A model generated the notes under the pieces. It ran no database searches. It was not told the origin of the DNA and saw only the letters and a program-made list of their open reading frames with translations. A stretch of DNA of 64,000 nucleotides, from NCBI GenBank assembly GCA_035293985.1, contig DATGLS010000045.1, positions 1 through 64,000 on the forward strand, read 5' to 3'. Made by a program: the position numbers and the translations under genes. Positions within the stretch are counted from its first letter, which is position 1; every line of letters begins with the position of its first letter. Shown in pieces: positions 54,282-63,266 of the stretch. The DNA is from JAVDCA01 sp035293985. Lineage in GTDB: Bacteria; Pseudomonadota; Alphaproteobacteria; Rhizobiales; Xanthobacteraceae.

Positions 54282-55193
54282 ATGACCGCCCTCCGCCTCG
54301 GCCTCGTCCACGCGCCGGTGATGCCGTTCACCCGCGAGCACCGCATCGATTTCGAGCGCTTCGCGCAGCTCATCGACTTCCATCAGCGTCACGGCGCCGA
54401 CGCGCTCGCGGTGCCGATGCATGCGGCCGAGTCCGTGAGCCTGCCGGAAGCCGAAAAGCACGCGGTGGTCGCGTTCGCCCTCAAGCACGCCAAGGTGCCG
54501 GTCGTGGCCCACGTGAGCGAGGCCGGCAGCGCGCTCGCCGCCGCGCTGGCGCGCCAAGCCGAAAACACCGGCGCTGCCGCCATCGTCGCCACCACGCCCT
54601 ACTACTGGACGCCGCCGCCCGCCATGGTGCTCGAGCATTTCGCCATCATCGGTGGCGCCGTGCAGATCCCGCTGTTCGTGCACAACGCGCCTGACGACAT
54701 GGCCGGCAGCAAGGTCTCGGCCGACCTGATGGTGAAGCTGATCGGCCGGCTGGCGAATTTCGCCGGCCTCATCGACGCAAGCCTCGACTGGCAGTTCATG
54801 ATCGAGCTGATGACGCTTGCCCGCAAGGCGCGGCCGGATTTCCAACTCATCGCCGGCAACGAGCTCTTCGTCTCCGCCGCCGCGATCGGCGCGACCGGGA
54901 TGCTGTCGTCGCTCGCCGCCGTCGCGCCGAAGCTGATCCGCGTCCTCTACGAGGGGTGCCGCACCGGCAACCTGTCCGCCGCGCGCGCCCCCCAGGAGCA
55001 GGTCGCGGCGCTGCGCCAGGCCACGAAGCCCGGTGGCGCGGGCGTGCTCAAAGCCGCCCTTCGCGTCATGGGCCGCGACTGCGGCGATCCACGGCCGCCG
55101 CTGCTCGCGCTGGATCAAGCGGCGGCGAAATCGCTCGGTGAAGTGCTGGCTGCCCTGCCGGCGCTCGCCGACGAGCCGCGCGGGTTTGCCTGA
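54282..55193 (+). CDS. DapA-like protein lacking catalytic Lys and Tyr
   Basis: The protein has 303 residues from ATG 54282 (an ATG at 54246 is possible). Fold and length match the preceding gene, but the Schiff-base Lys is Ile164 (in AGLIDAS) and the Tyr is His134 (in FVHNAPD). Class I aldolase chemistry is therefore not expected. It could be a regulatory subunit, a binding protein or an enzyme with other chemistry. It is the last gene of the GntR-led run. Confidence 0.82.
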   Translation: MTALRLGLVHAPVMPFTREHRIDFERFAQLIDFHQRHGADALAVPMHAAESVSLPEAEKHAVVAFALKHAKVPVVAHVSEAGSALAAALARQAENTGAAAIVATTPYYWTPPPAMVLEHFAIIGGAVQIPLFVHNAPDDMAGSKVSADLMVKLIGRLANFAGLIDASLDWQFMIELMTLARKARPDFQLIAGNELFVSAAAIGATGMLSSLAAVAPKLIRVLYEGCRTGNLSAARAPQEQVAALRQATKPGGAGVLKAALRVMGRDCGDPRPPLLALDQAAAKSLGEVLAALPALADEPRGFA

Positions 55194-55287
55194 GGCTCGG
55201 GCGCGACTGGCCCGCGACCAGCCTACTCTCTTGCACGCGGCAACGCGGCAATCTAAAATTGTGCGGTCCTGCGACGAGGAGACGAAC

Positions 55288-55659
55288 ATGCCCGCGCAAG
55301 TCATCCTGCTCGATGCCGCAGCGCCGGGCTCGACCGCCGAAGCGGAAAGGGACCAGCCGGTAGAGACGAAACCGCCGGAAGAGCCGAGCAAGCCGAAACC
55401 CAAATATCCCAAATGGCGGCCGATCAATATGGCGACCGTCCTCGTGGTCGGACAGAAGCCGCATGAGCTTGGTCATTTCGACAGCATGACGGCCCTCGCG
55501 AAAGCGGTGCACGACCACAAGCTGCCCGGCGGCTCCAACACGGTCTTCGCCACCGTCAAGCACATCAGGGACTTGAACTCGGAAATGTTTCACGCGACGC
55601 TGGGCAAGCTGCCCGACGCGCTGACGATCATCGTGCGCCCAGGTGGGCCCGATGCCTGA
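55288..55659 (+). CDS. Hypothetical protein, coupled to a membrane protein
   Basis: The product has 123 residues with GAGGAG upstream of the ATG. The first 45 are Pro/Glu/Lys-rich, then a compact alpha/beta-type part (NMATVLVVGQKPHELGHFDS, TALAKAVHDHKLPGG, DALTIIVRPGG). No known family. Its stop overlaps the start of the next gene, so the two are translationally coupled and probably form a complex. Confidence 0.65.
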   Translation: MPAQVILLDAAAPGSTAEAERDQPVETKPPEEPSKPKPKYPKWRPINMATVLVVGQKPHELGHFDSMTALAKAVHDHKLPGGSNTVFATVKHIRDLNSEMFHATLGKLPDALTIIVRPGGPDA

Positions 55660-56494
55660 TGAGGATCCGAACAAGCGGTTCGGCGACGCTCGAGCCACCC
55701 TTCGCGAAACGTCCAAATGGATCGTGACGATCCTCGGCGCGACCGTGGTTCTGGTCATCGGCGGCGGTCTCGTCGCCAAAATCGCAGACCTCGACACCAC
55801 CCAGCGGTTCATCGCGGCCGCCGCGCTGGTCGCCTTGACCCTGTTCTGCCTGTGGCCGCTACGCGATGCGCTCAAGGTCATCGCCAACAAGCTGGCGTCG
55901 TTCGACGAGATGGTGCGTTTGCCCGACTACGAGCAGGCACGCGCCGACGTGGACCATTGGATCGCCGGCCAGTATCCGGCGGCGATCGGCACGATGGGAA
56001 GGCTTCACCATCGGTATGTCGAGCTGACGAGGATCGTCAACGATCCCGCCATCCCCGAGTTGCTGCGAAACGACGCCGAAAGCGAGCTCGACGAGTTGCA
56101 GCCGCGTATCAAGGAGGTCATGGAGCTCGCCAATACACAGTTTCTCCGGTTGAGGTTCGAGAAGCTGGAGAAGACGACGATCTGGGTGCTGCCGGGCATC
56201 GGCTTCGCTTTGTTCATCTTTCTGGTATCCACGCACAAGGAGGATGCCACCGAGAAGCTGCTCAGGAAGCCGATCGTCATGAGCATTCCGTGGAGCACCG
56301 ATGTCGAAGGCGTCCTCAAGGCCGCCGGAATGAGCGAGAAGTGCTACGCGAAGGTGCGGCCGCGACTGCTGCAGATCTCGGAAATGTCCGGCCTGCGCGC
56401 CGGCGTGATCGTGATTCCGCGCGATCTCGGCGCCGGCTGCAACGCGGTTCGCGTCATCGTCGGCAACGATCACGAGGTCTCCGCGGCCGAATAG
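55652..56494 (+). CDS. Three-helix membrane protein of unknown function
   Basis: The product has 280 residues from ATG 55652, with AGGTGG upstream. Two membrane helices lie near 25-47 and 52-70, then about 90 residues of charged helices with coiled-coil features, a third helix near 178-195 and an extracytoplasmic C-terminal domain with two Cys (EKCYAK, GAGCNAV). A GTG at 55643 is an alternative. It overlaps the end of the previous gene by eight bases. It may transmit a signal across the membrane; no family is recognised. Confidence 0.7.
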   Translation: MPDEDPNKRFGDARATLRETSKWIVTILGATVVLVIGGGLVAKIADLDTTQRFIAAAALVALTLFCLWPLRDALKVIANKLASFDEMVRLPDYEQARADVDHWIAGQYPAAIGTMGRLHHRYVELTRIVNDPAIPELLRNDAESELDELQPRIKEVMELANTQFLRLRFEKLEKTTIWVLPGIGFALFIFLVSTHKEDATEKLLRKPIVMSIPWSTDVEGVLKAAGMSEKCYAKVRPRLLQISEMSGLRAGVIVIPRDLGAGCNAVRVIVGNDHEVSAAE

Positions 56495-56518
56495 TTCGAG
56501 ATGCCGCAGGCCCGCCGC

Positions 56519-57283
56519 TTACGCCGCCGTCAACCCGCCATCCATCACCAGCGTATGCCCCGTCACCGAGGCCGCCTGCGCGCTCGCGAGCCAGCACACC
56601 GCCGCCGCCACCTCCTCGGCGGTCGCGAGCCGATGCAGCGGAATGCGCGCCAGCACCGCCGCCATGTAGGCGGGGTCGGTCCCTTTCTCGGCGCGCGAGG
56701 GAGATTCGGTCTGCATGCGCCCGGGCGCGACGGCATTGACGCGAATGCCATGCGCCGCCCATTCGATCGCCAGCATCCTCGTCATATGGACGATCGCCGC
56801 CTTGGAGATGCCGTAGATCGAGCGCTCCGGCGCGCCGATGAGACCGTGCGTCGATGCGATGTTGACGATGCAGCCGGGCTGCTTGTGCTCGATCCAGCGG
56901 CGCGCGACCCGCTGGGTGAGGAAGAATGTCCCGCCCACGTTGACGTCCATCACGGAGCGCCACTCGTCGCGCGAGACATCGACGGCATTGCGGCGCAGGT
57001 TCACGCCTGCATTGTTGACCAGCACGTCGATGCGTCCGAGAGCGTCGAGCGCGTCGGCAACGACGCACTTGATGCCACCCTCATCGCGCAGGTCGAGCGC
57101 GAGCCCGACGGCGCGACCGCCGATCGCCGCGGTCGCCTCGAGCGTCCGCTGCAGATTGGCCAATCGCGTCGCGGTGACTGCCACATCGTAGCCGGCGCGC
57201 GCCAGCGCCAGCGCGCAGGCGGCGCCGACCCCATAAGATGCTCCGGTCACCAGCGCGGTTCTGTTCGCCAACCTGTTCCCCAC
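56519..57283 (-). CDS. Short-chain dehydrogenase/reductase (SDR)
   Basis: The protein has 254 residues. TGASYGVGAA is the NAD(P) motif, NNAGVNL the NNAG motif, and the triad is Ser in NIASTHG with Tyr and Lys in YGISKAA. Arg after TATR in the beta-2 loop points to NADP. It oxidises or reduces an alcohol/ketone. The start is GTG. It is convergent with the membrane gene and divergent from the ThDP-enzyme gene. Confidence 0.87.
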   Translation of the reverse strand: MGNRLANRTALVTGASYGVGAACALALARAGYDVAVTATRLANLQRTLEATAAIGGRAVGLALDLRDEGGIKCVVADALDALGRIDVLVNNAGVNLRRNAVDVSRDEWRSVMDVNVGGTFFLTQRVARRWIEHKQPGCIVNIASTHGLIGAPERSIYGISKAAIVHMTRMLAIEWAAHGIRVNAVAPGRMQTESPSRAEKGTDPAYMAAVLARIPLHRLATAEEVAAAVCWLASAQAASVTGHTLVMDGGLTAA

Positions 57284-57462
57284 TCGTTCGAAAGCCGTCT
57301 AATATAACCAACTCGTCATCGCCGGGCTCGTCCGGCCATCCACGTCTTTGCCAAGAAAGAGAAAGACGCTGGATGCCCGGCACATAGGCGAGCAAAGCGG
57401 CGCCGTTCTTCGAACGGCCATCGCCGGGCGTGAGGAAGGACGAGAGTTTTGGGAGAAACAAG

Positions 57463-59091
57463 ATGCCGCTGATGAGCGGAGGCGATGCCGTCGTGCGCTC
57501 CCTGATGGCGCATGGCATTGCGTCGATCTACTGCCTGCCCGGCGTGCAGAGCGATCACCTGTTCAACGCGCTGTTCGACGCCGGCGACGGCATCAACGCG
57601 GTGCATACGCGCCACGAGCAGGGCGCCGCCTACATGGCGCTCGGCGCTGCGCTCGCGACCGGCAGGCCCGCCGCCTATTCGGTCGTGCCCGGGCCGGGCT
57701 TCCTCAACTCGACCGCCGCGCTCGCGACCGCGCAGTCGACCGGCGCAAAGGTGCTGGCGCTGATCGGGCAGATCCCGAGCCGCCGCATCGGCAAGGGCCG
57801 CGGCTATCTGCACGAGATCCCCGACCAGCTCGGCATCCTGCGCACGCTCACCAAGTGGGCCGATCGGGTCGAGCGTCCGGCCGATGCGCCCGGCCTCGTC
57901 GCCCGGGCGTTCCATGAGCTCGCCAGCGGCCGCGTGCGCCCGGTCGGGCTCGAGCTGCCGCCTGACATGCTCGCCAGGCAGGAGGAGGTCGAGCTCGTGG
58001 CGCCGCTGCCGGCGGAGCCGCCGGCGCCGCTCGATGAGGATGCGATCGCCCAGGCGGCCGCCGCGCTCGACGCCGCCGAATGCCCGCTGATCTTCGTCGG
58101 CGGCGGCGCGCTCGACGCCGCGCCCGAGGTGCGGGCGCTCGCCGAGCGGCTCACGGCGCCGGTCGTCGGCTATCGCCGCGGCAAGGGCGTGCTCGACAAC
58201 CGCCATGTGCTCAGCCACGCGCTCCCCGCCGGCCACGCGCTGTGGGCCGAGGCCGACGTGGTGCTCGCAGTCGGCACCCGCATGTTCATCCCGTTCGGCG
58301 CCTGGGGCACCGACGACAAGCTCAAGATCATCAAGGTCGACATCGACGCGGCCGAGCACGACCGCTGGCCGGTCCCGGTCACCGGCCTCACCGGCGATGC
58401 CGCCGCGATCCTGCGTCGGCTCGACGGCCATCTCGGCCACCACGCCCCGATGGATGCCAAACGCGTCGCCGCGAGCCGCGCGCTCAAGGCACGCGTCGCC
58501 GACGATCTCGCCGGGCTCGGCGTGATGCGCGATTATCTGCAGGCGATCCGCGACGTGCTGCCCGACGACGGCGTGCTGGTCGATGAGCTCACCCAGGTCG
58601 GTTACGCGGCACGCGTCGCCTACGAGGCGCGCGGGCCGCGCACCTACGTCTCGTCCGGCTACCAGGGCACGCTCGGCTGGGGGCTCGCCACCGCGCTCGG
58701 CGCCAAGCACGCGCTGGGCAAAACGCCGGTCGTCTCCATCACGGGCGACGGCGGGTTCATGTTCAACGTGCAGGAGCTCGCGACCGCGGTGCGCCACCGC
58801 ATCCCGCTCGTGGTCGTTCTGTTCAACGACGGAGCCTACGGCAACGTGCGCAACATGCAGCGCCACGACCACGGCAACCGGGTGATCGCGACCGACCTCG
58901 CCAATCCGGACTTCATGCGCCTCGCCGCGAGCTTCGGCATCGGCGGCTACCGCGCGAGCGATCCCGGCGGCCTGCGCGTCGCGCTCGAGCGCGCGCTTGC
59001 GCAGGACGAGCCCGCCCTCATCGAGGTGCCGTGCGGCACCCTGCCCGACCCGTGGCGCTTCATCGACTTGCCGAAAGTGCGAGGCGTGTAG
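57463..59091 (+). CDS. ThDP-dependent enzyme (acetolactate-synthase-like)
   Basis: The protein has 542 residues. HTRHEQGAAYMA holds the ThDP-activating Glu in the N-terminal domain, a middle FAD-like/DHS domain follows (FVGGGALDAAPEV), and GDGGFMFNVQELAT with VVVLFNDGAYGNV is the ThDP-Mg motif. It decarboxylates a 2-oxo acid or condenses the product; benzoylformate decarboxylase and glyoxylate carboligase are relatives. GGGAG precedes ATG 57463. No ilvN-type small subunit is adjacent, so it is probably catabolic. Confidence 0.87.
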   Translation: MPLMSGGDAVVRSLMAHGIASIYCLPGVQSDHLFNALFDAGDGINAVHTRHEQGAAYMALGAALATGRPAAYSVVPGPGFLNSTAALATAQSTGAKVLALIGQIPSRRIGKGRGYLHEIPDQLGILRTLTKWADRVERPADAPGLVARAFHELASGRVRPVGLELPPDMLARQEEVELVAPLPAEPPAPLDEDAIAQAAAALDAAECPLIFVGGGALDAAPEVRALAERLTAPVVGYRRGKGVLDNRHVLSHALPAGHALWAEADVVLAVGTRMFIPFGAWGTDDKLKIIKVDIDAAEHDRWPVPVTGLTGDAAAILRRLDGHLGHHAPMDAKRVAASRALKARVADDLAGLGVMRDYLQAIRDVLPDDGVLVDELTQVGYAARVAYEARGPRTYVSSGYQGTLGWGLATALGAKHALGKTPVVSITGDGGFMFNVQELATAVRHRIPLVVVLFNDGAYGNVRNMQRHDHGNRVIATDLANPDFMRLAASFGIGGYRASDPGGLRVALERALAQDEPALIEVPCGTLPDPWRFIDLPKVRGV

Positions 59092-59118
59092 CCCGCATGG
59101 AGCGAAGCGTAATGCGGG
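59092..59118. repeat. Short inverted repeat after the ThDP gene
   Basis: CCCGCAT (59092-59098) pairs with ATGCGGG (59112-59118), directly after the stop codon. The loop GGAGCGAAGCGTA fits the common alphaproteobacterial CCCGCATGAGCGAAGCG repeat. A weak terminator is possible. Confidence 0.6.
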
Positions 59119-59231
59119 GAAAGCCTATCCGCTGAGATCCGCTGAAAGACCGTTCCCTGACTACGGCGCGGAGCCTGTCATCGGGCGGCGCTTCGCGCCG
59201 ATCCGTTGGCGCCTCCATCCCGCCCACACCG

Positions 59232-60599
59232 CTAAAGAACGCACAACTCCTCGATCTCCCCCACCAACACGCCCGCGCCCCGCTCACCCGCCAGCACCCC
59301 CGCCGCCAACCCCAGCATCCGCTCCACTCCTTCGGCGCCCAGCCGCGGCGCCACGAACCGGCGAAATTTCGCCTTCACCTGCGCGTCGTCGAACGGCATC
59401 CGCACGTCGCCCGGCACGTACTCGATCTCGTGCTCGTGCACGGCGCCGGACGCGGTCGCGACCCGCACATGCGCGGGCCATACTTTTGGATAGCGCGCGA
59501 GCAGGCGCTCGTTCTGCGTCACCGTGATCTTGGCCATCAGCGCCGCGAGCGGCGCGGGCACCGCCGCCGGCGATTGCTGCACGTCGAACGCCGCATCCGG
59601 ATCGAGGGCCGCGAGTGCCATCTGGTACGGCAGGCTGGTGAGGAACGAGGCGCGGTCGCCGGGTTTCACGCCGTGGTCGAGCATGCCGTGATGCGGCGGC
59701 AGCACGCCGGCCTCGATCTCGGTGATCTCATCCGCCGCGATGCCACGGGCGAGGATCTCCTTCAGCGCCTGCGTCGCGGTCATGGTCTGCCGCGCCGCGC
59801 ACCACGGCTTGAATGCCACGTCCAGAATCGGCAGGTGGTGGTCGAGCCCGTGGGTGAGCTCACGGCGCGCGAGGCGGATGTCGTAGACGCTGGGGAAGAA
59901 GTTTCCGTCGAGCAGGTGCAGATCGCTGGTGAAGCCGGCGCGCGCCGCCCGCGCCGCCACCAGGCCATTGCGTGCCGCAAGCCCGATCGCGAGCCAGCGC
60001 GTGGTGGTCGCCGCATTGTGGTGGCCGACGCCGGGCGCCGCGGTCGTGAGCGCAAGCGCCAGCGCCTGCGCGGCCTCCCCCGCATCGAGCCCCATCAGCC
60101 GCGCCGCCACCGCGGCGACGCCGACGCCGGCGCCGAGATAAGTCGGCCAGATGCCGCGGTAGAGCACGCTCGGGCCGTGCAGCGCGAGGCCGAGGCGGAT
60201 CATCACGTCGTAGCCGCCCGCGATCGCGCGGGCGAGCGCGGCCGGCTCGGTCGGACCGAGCGAGGCCGCGAGCGTCACCGCCGCCGGCACGACGATGCCG
60301 CCGGCCGTCGTCATGGCGGCGAGGTGGATGTCGTCGATCTCGGAAAGGCGCGCGAGCGCCGTATGGGTCGCGATCGCAGCGGCTGTCCGCGCCCCCTCCG
60401 GCGCATCGGCTGCGAGCGTGTCGCGGAACGCGATCAGTGCGCGGCCCTCGACGGTGCCCATGCCCGCGATCCACGCCGCCACCGTGTCAATGAGATGCAG
60501 CCGCACGCTCGCCCGCGCCAGCGCCGGCAGCGCGCGGCCGTTGGCGAGATAGTCGCCGAGCTGCTCGAGCGCGGTCATGCGTTTGCCGCCATAGGACAT
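59232..60599 (-). CDS. MmgE/PrpD family protein
   Basis: The protein has 455 residues. SEIDDIHLAAMTTAGG, VGHHNAATTTRW and DVAFKPWCAARQTM are MmgE/PrpD features. Probable role: dehydratase or isomerase of a carboxylate. It differs from the copy at 20905. It is the last gene of the minus-strand cluster after the binding protein, though 60641-60722 holds a repeat between them. The start codon (60599) is followed by a second Met at residue 8. Confidence 0.83.
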   Translation of the reverse strand: MSYGGKRMTALEQLGDYLANGRALPALARASVRLHLIDTVAAWIAGMGTVEGRALIAFRDTLAADAPEGARTAAAIATHTALARLSEIDDIHLAAMTTAGGIVVPAAVTLAASLGPTEPAALARAIAGGYDVMIRLGLALHGPSVLYRGIWPTYLGAGVGVAAVAARLMGLDAGEAAQALALALTTAAPGVGHHNAATTTRWLAIGLAARNGLVAARAARAGFTSDLHLLDGNFFPSVYDIRLARRELTHGLDHHLPILDVAFKPWCAARQTMTATQALKEILARGIAADEITEIEAGVLPPHHGMLDHGVKPGDRASFLTSLPYQMALAALDPDAAFDVQQSPAAVPAPLAALMAKITVTQNERLLARYPKVWPAHVRVATASGAVHEHEIEYVPGDVRMPFDDAQVKAKFRRFVAPRLGAEGVERMLGLAAGVLAGERGAGVLVGEIEELCVL

Positions 60600-60640
60600 G
60601 CGGTGTCATCGTCCGCGCAGGCGAGACATGACGTGAGCTG

Positions 60641-60722
60641 CGTAGGGTGGGCAAAGCGAAGCGTGCCCACCGTTACGAGGCGCGTGGGCACGGCGCGTTC
60701 CGCGCCTTTGCCCACCCTACGC
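60641..60722. repeat. Inverted repeat with CGTAGGGTGGGCAAAG arms
   Basis: CGTAGGGTGGGCAAAG (60641-60656) pairs exactly with CTTTGCCCACCCTACG (60705-60722 region), with inner GTGCCCAC/GTGGGCAC. It lies between the binding-protein and PrpD genes; it resembles the elements at 47941 and 13156. Confidence 0.75.
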
Positions 60723-60740
60723 CGTAACGCGTGGTCCGGA

Positions 60741-61730
60741 TCAAAACGGCTCATCCTGCCCGCCTGCGTCCTGCAAGTCGCAATCGATGAACAGGTCGTC
60801 GATGGTCATCGGCTTTTTGATCAACCCCTGCTCGCGCGTATATCGCAGGATCGCGTCGAGGTTCTTGCGGTTTGCCGGGCCGAGCCCATAAGCCCACGGG
60901 TCGGGGCCGAGCACCTCCTCCTGCTCCTCCCAGGCGGTGCGGATCCAGGCGAGCGGCACCACGCGCGGATTGGCCATGCGGCGATAGGCGAGGTTCTTCG
61001 CCTCCTCGAACGCCTTGGTGAGGTTGACGGCGACCCACGGATACTTGTCGATGATCTCCTGCTTCACCACCGTGACATGCATGATCGGAAAGATGCCGGT
61101 GGTCTTGAAATAGTCGAGCTCGACCTGCTTGTAGTCGGGAAAGAGCCGCACGATGCGCTTGTCGCCCTCGATGAAGCGCCGCGGCAGGGTCGGCGACAGC
61201 ATCGCCGGGATCTCGCCCTCCGCCAGCATCACGTCGAGCTTCTTGCCCGGCGCGATCTTCTCGAGGCGCAGATCCTTCGGCATCTCGAAGCGCACATCCT
61301 CCTCGCGCTCGACCACCCAGGTCGCGCTCTTGTGCGGGAAGCCGTAGTTCTCCTCCAGGATGCCGCGCATCCAGATGTTCGAGGCCGGCTGGAAATTGGT
61401 GCCGCCGATCTTCTTGCCGACGAGATCCTTCGGCTCGCGGATGCCGGCGGCCGCATTGACGAACACGAAGCCGTGGCGGAAGCGACGATGCAGGAAGACT
61501 GGGATCGCGGCCAGCGCCTCGCCGCGGTCGCGCGACATGAAGTAGCCGCCGACATTGACCTCGGCGACGTCGAACTCGGATTTGCGCGCCATGCGCCAAT
61601 GGCGCTCCTTCGAGCCCATGCCGGTGAGCATGACCAGCTCGATCCCATCCGCCTGCACGACACCCTCTTTGAGCGCCCGCACGATCTCGTAGTCCCCGCA
61701 CGCGACCGTCAGCTTCAACCGTCCCGCCAT
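60741..61730 (-). CDS. ABC-type binding protein, 4,5-dihydroxyphthalate decarboxylase-like
   Basis: The protein has 329 residues. LTVACGDYEIVRALKEGVVQADG and EFDVAEVNVGGYFMSRDRG fit the substrate-binding/Pht5-like fold of NitT/TauT systems. No signal peptide is visible from the chosen start, so the protein may be cytoplasmic or an enzyme. It lies next to two permease genes and an ATPase gene, so a binding role is favoured. It ends just before a repeat. Confidence 0.78.
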   Translation of the reverse strand: MAGRLKLTVACGDYEIVRALKEGVVQADGIELVMLTGMGSKERHWRMARKSEFDVAEVNVGGYFMSRDRGEALAAIPVFLHRRFRHGFVFVNAAAGIREPKDLVGKKIGGTNFQPASNIWMRGILEENYGFPHKSATWVVEREEDVRFEMPKDLRLEKIAPGKKLDVMLAEGEIPAMLSPTLPRRFIEGDKRIVRLFPDYKQVELDYFKTTGIFPIMHVTVVKQEIIDKYPWVAVNLTKAFEEAKNLAYRRMANPRVVPLAWIRTAWEEQEEVLGPDPWAYGLGPANRKNLDAILRYTREQGLIKKPMTIDDLFIDCDLQDAGGQDEPF

Positions 61731-61740
61731 CGTCTTCCTC

Positions 61741-62502
61741 TCAATCGCGCCAGCGCGAAAAATGCGTCTCGAGCCGGCGCATCGCCTCGTTGAGGACGAT
61801 CGCGATCGTCGCGAGCGTCGCGATGAGGCCGAGCAGCAGGCTCGGCTGGAAATTCTGCGCGAACTGGGTGGTGAAGAGGCCTATGCCCGCGGTCGACACG
61901 TAGAGCTCGGCGAGCAGCACCCCGATCAGCACGCCGGTCATGCCGAGCCGCATGCCGGTGAACAGGCTCGGCACCAGGTGGGGAAACACAACGTAGCGCA
62001 GCTCCTGCCAGCCGCTCGCCCCCATGGCGCGCGCGCTCGTGCGCAGGATCGGTTTGATGTTCTGTACCCCCGCGACCACGGTGACGATGATCGGAAAGAC
62101 CCCATGGGTGAAGCCGAACGCGATCTTGCAGGCCGGCCCGATGCCGAACAGCAGCACGAAGATCGGCAGGATGGTGACCTGCGGCATGCCGTAGAGAAAG
62201 AGGATGATCGGCATGAAGGCGCGCCGCGCGAAGTCGTTGAGGCCGACCGCACGGCCGATCGACAGCCCCGCCGCCACCGCAAGCGCAAAGGCCGCAACGA
62301 GCTCGGTCAGCGTGATCGCAATGGCGCCCGGCACCCCGGCGGTGCCGAACATCGTGGGCAGGTCCTCGGCGACCCTCGATGCCGGGGCAAAAAACAACGG
62401 ATCGACGAGCCAGCGCCCGGCGATCTCCCAGATGATGAATACGACCACGATCAGGCGCAGCCGCGCCAGCATGGGACTGCGCCAAATGTCGGCGGCGCTC
62501 AT
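61741..62502 (-). CDS. ABC transporter permease (NitT/TauT type)
   Basis: The protein has 253 residues with about six membrane helices. The permease loop is SARAMGASGWQELRYVVFPH. Its ATG overlaps the preceding permease stop (ATGA). The binding-protein gene follows 10 bases later. It probably pairs with the 62499-63266 permease to form the membrane pore. Confidence 0.88.
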   Translation of the reverse strand: MSAADIWRSPMLARLRLIVVVFIIWEIAGRWLVDPLFFAPASRVAEDLPTMFGTAGVPGAIAITLTELVAAFALAVAAGLSIGRAVGLNDFARRAFMPIILFLYGMPQVTILPIFVLLFGIGPACKIAFGFTHGVFPIIVTVVAGVQNIKPILRTSARAMGASGWQELRYVVFPHLVPSLFTGMRLGMTGVLIGVLLAELYVSTAGIGLFTTQFAQNFQPSLLLGLIATLATIAIVLNEAMRRLETHFSRWRD

Positions 62503-63266
62503 GACCGCCGCACCCACGCTTCGAGCCGCGACACCGCGAAATTGAGCAGTGCCGCGATCGCGACCACGAACCCCACATAGGCGAACATGCGCGCCGGCTC
62601 CATGTTCTCGGACAGCTCGACGATGTGGTGGCCGAGCCCGGCGAGCGAGGCCAGCACCTCCGAGCCGATGATCGAAAGCAGCGCCACCGTGAAGCCGAGG
62701 CGCATGCCGGCGAGGATCACCGGAAATGCCGCTGGCAGCAGCACGAAGCGGAAGAGGTGATAGTCGGAGGCGCCCATCGAGCGCGCCGCGGTCACCAGGG
62801 CGCGATCGACGTGCGAGAAGCCCGTGACGGTATTGAGAACCACCGGGAAGAAGCTGATGGTGGCGCCGAGTGCGATCTTCGAGGCCGGCCCGAGCCCGAA
62901 CCACAGCACATAGAGCGGAATGAGCAGGATCAGCGGCACCGCATACATCGCGGCGAACAGCGGCTCGAACACGCGCACCCGATAAGACGAGCGGCTCACG
63001 AAATAGCCGATCACGACCCCGCTGGTCGCCGAGATCGCGAACGCGATCGCCAGCTCGAACAGCGTCACCCGCAGGTCGGGCAGATACTCGCCGGTCCACA
63101 GCACGCTGACGAGCGCATGCCACACCGCGATCGGATTGGGCAGCAGGATGCGGCTCACCCCCCAGCGCGTCGTCGCGAGGTACCACACCATCAGCACGAT
63201 CGCGATGAAGGCGGCCTGCGTCGCCAGGATGGCGGCGCGGCCCGCGGGCTTGCGCGGTCCGTTCAC
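62499..63266 (-). CDS. ABC transporter permease (NitT/TauT type)
   Basis: The protein has 255 residues with a GTG start at 63266 (GGGAGCG upstream). About six membrane helices are visible, with the EAA-like loop VTAARSMGASDYHLFRFVLLP. It overlaps the ATPase stop at its start and the next permease at its end, giving tight coupling in the order ATPase - permease - permease - binding protein. Confidence 0.88.
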   Translation of the reverse strand: MNGPRKPAGRAAILATQAAFIAIVLMVWYLATTRWGVSRILLPNPIAVWHALVSVLWTGEYLPDLRVTLFELAIAFAISATSGVVIGYFVSRSSYRVRVFEPLFAAMYAVPLILLIPLYVLWFGLGPASKIALGATISFFPVVLNTVTGFSHVDRALVTAARSMGASDYHLFRFVLLPAAFPVILAGMRLGFTVALLSIIGSEVLASLAGLGHHIVELSENMEPARMFAYVGFVVAIAALLNFAVSRLEAWVRRS

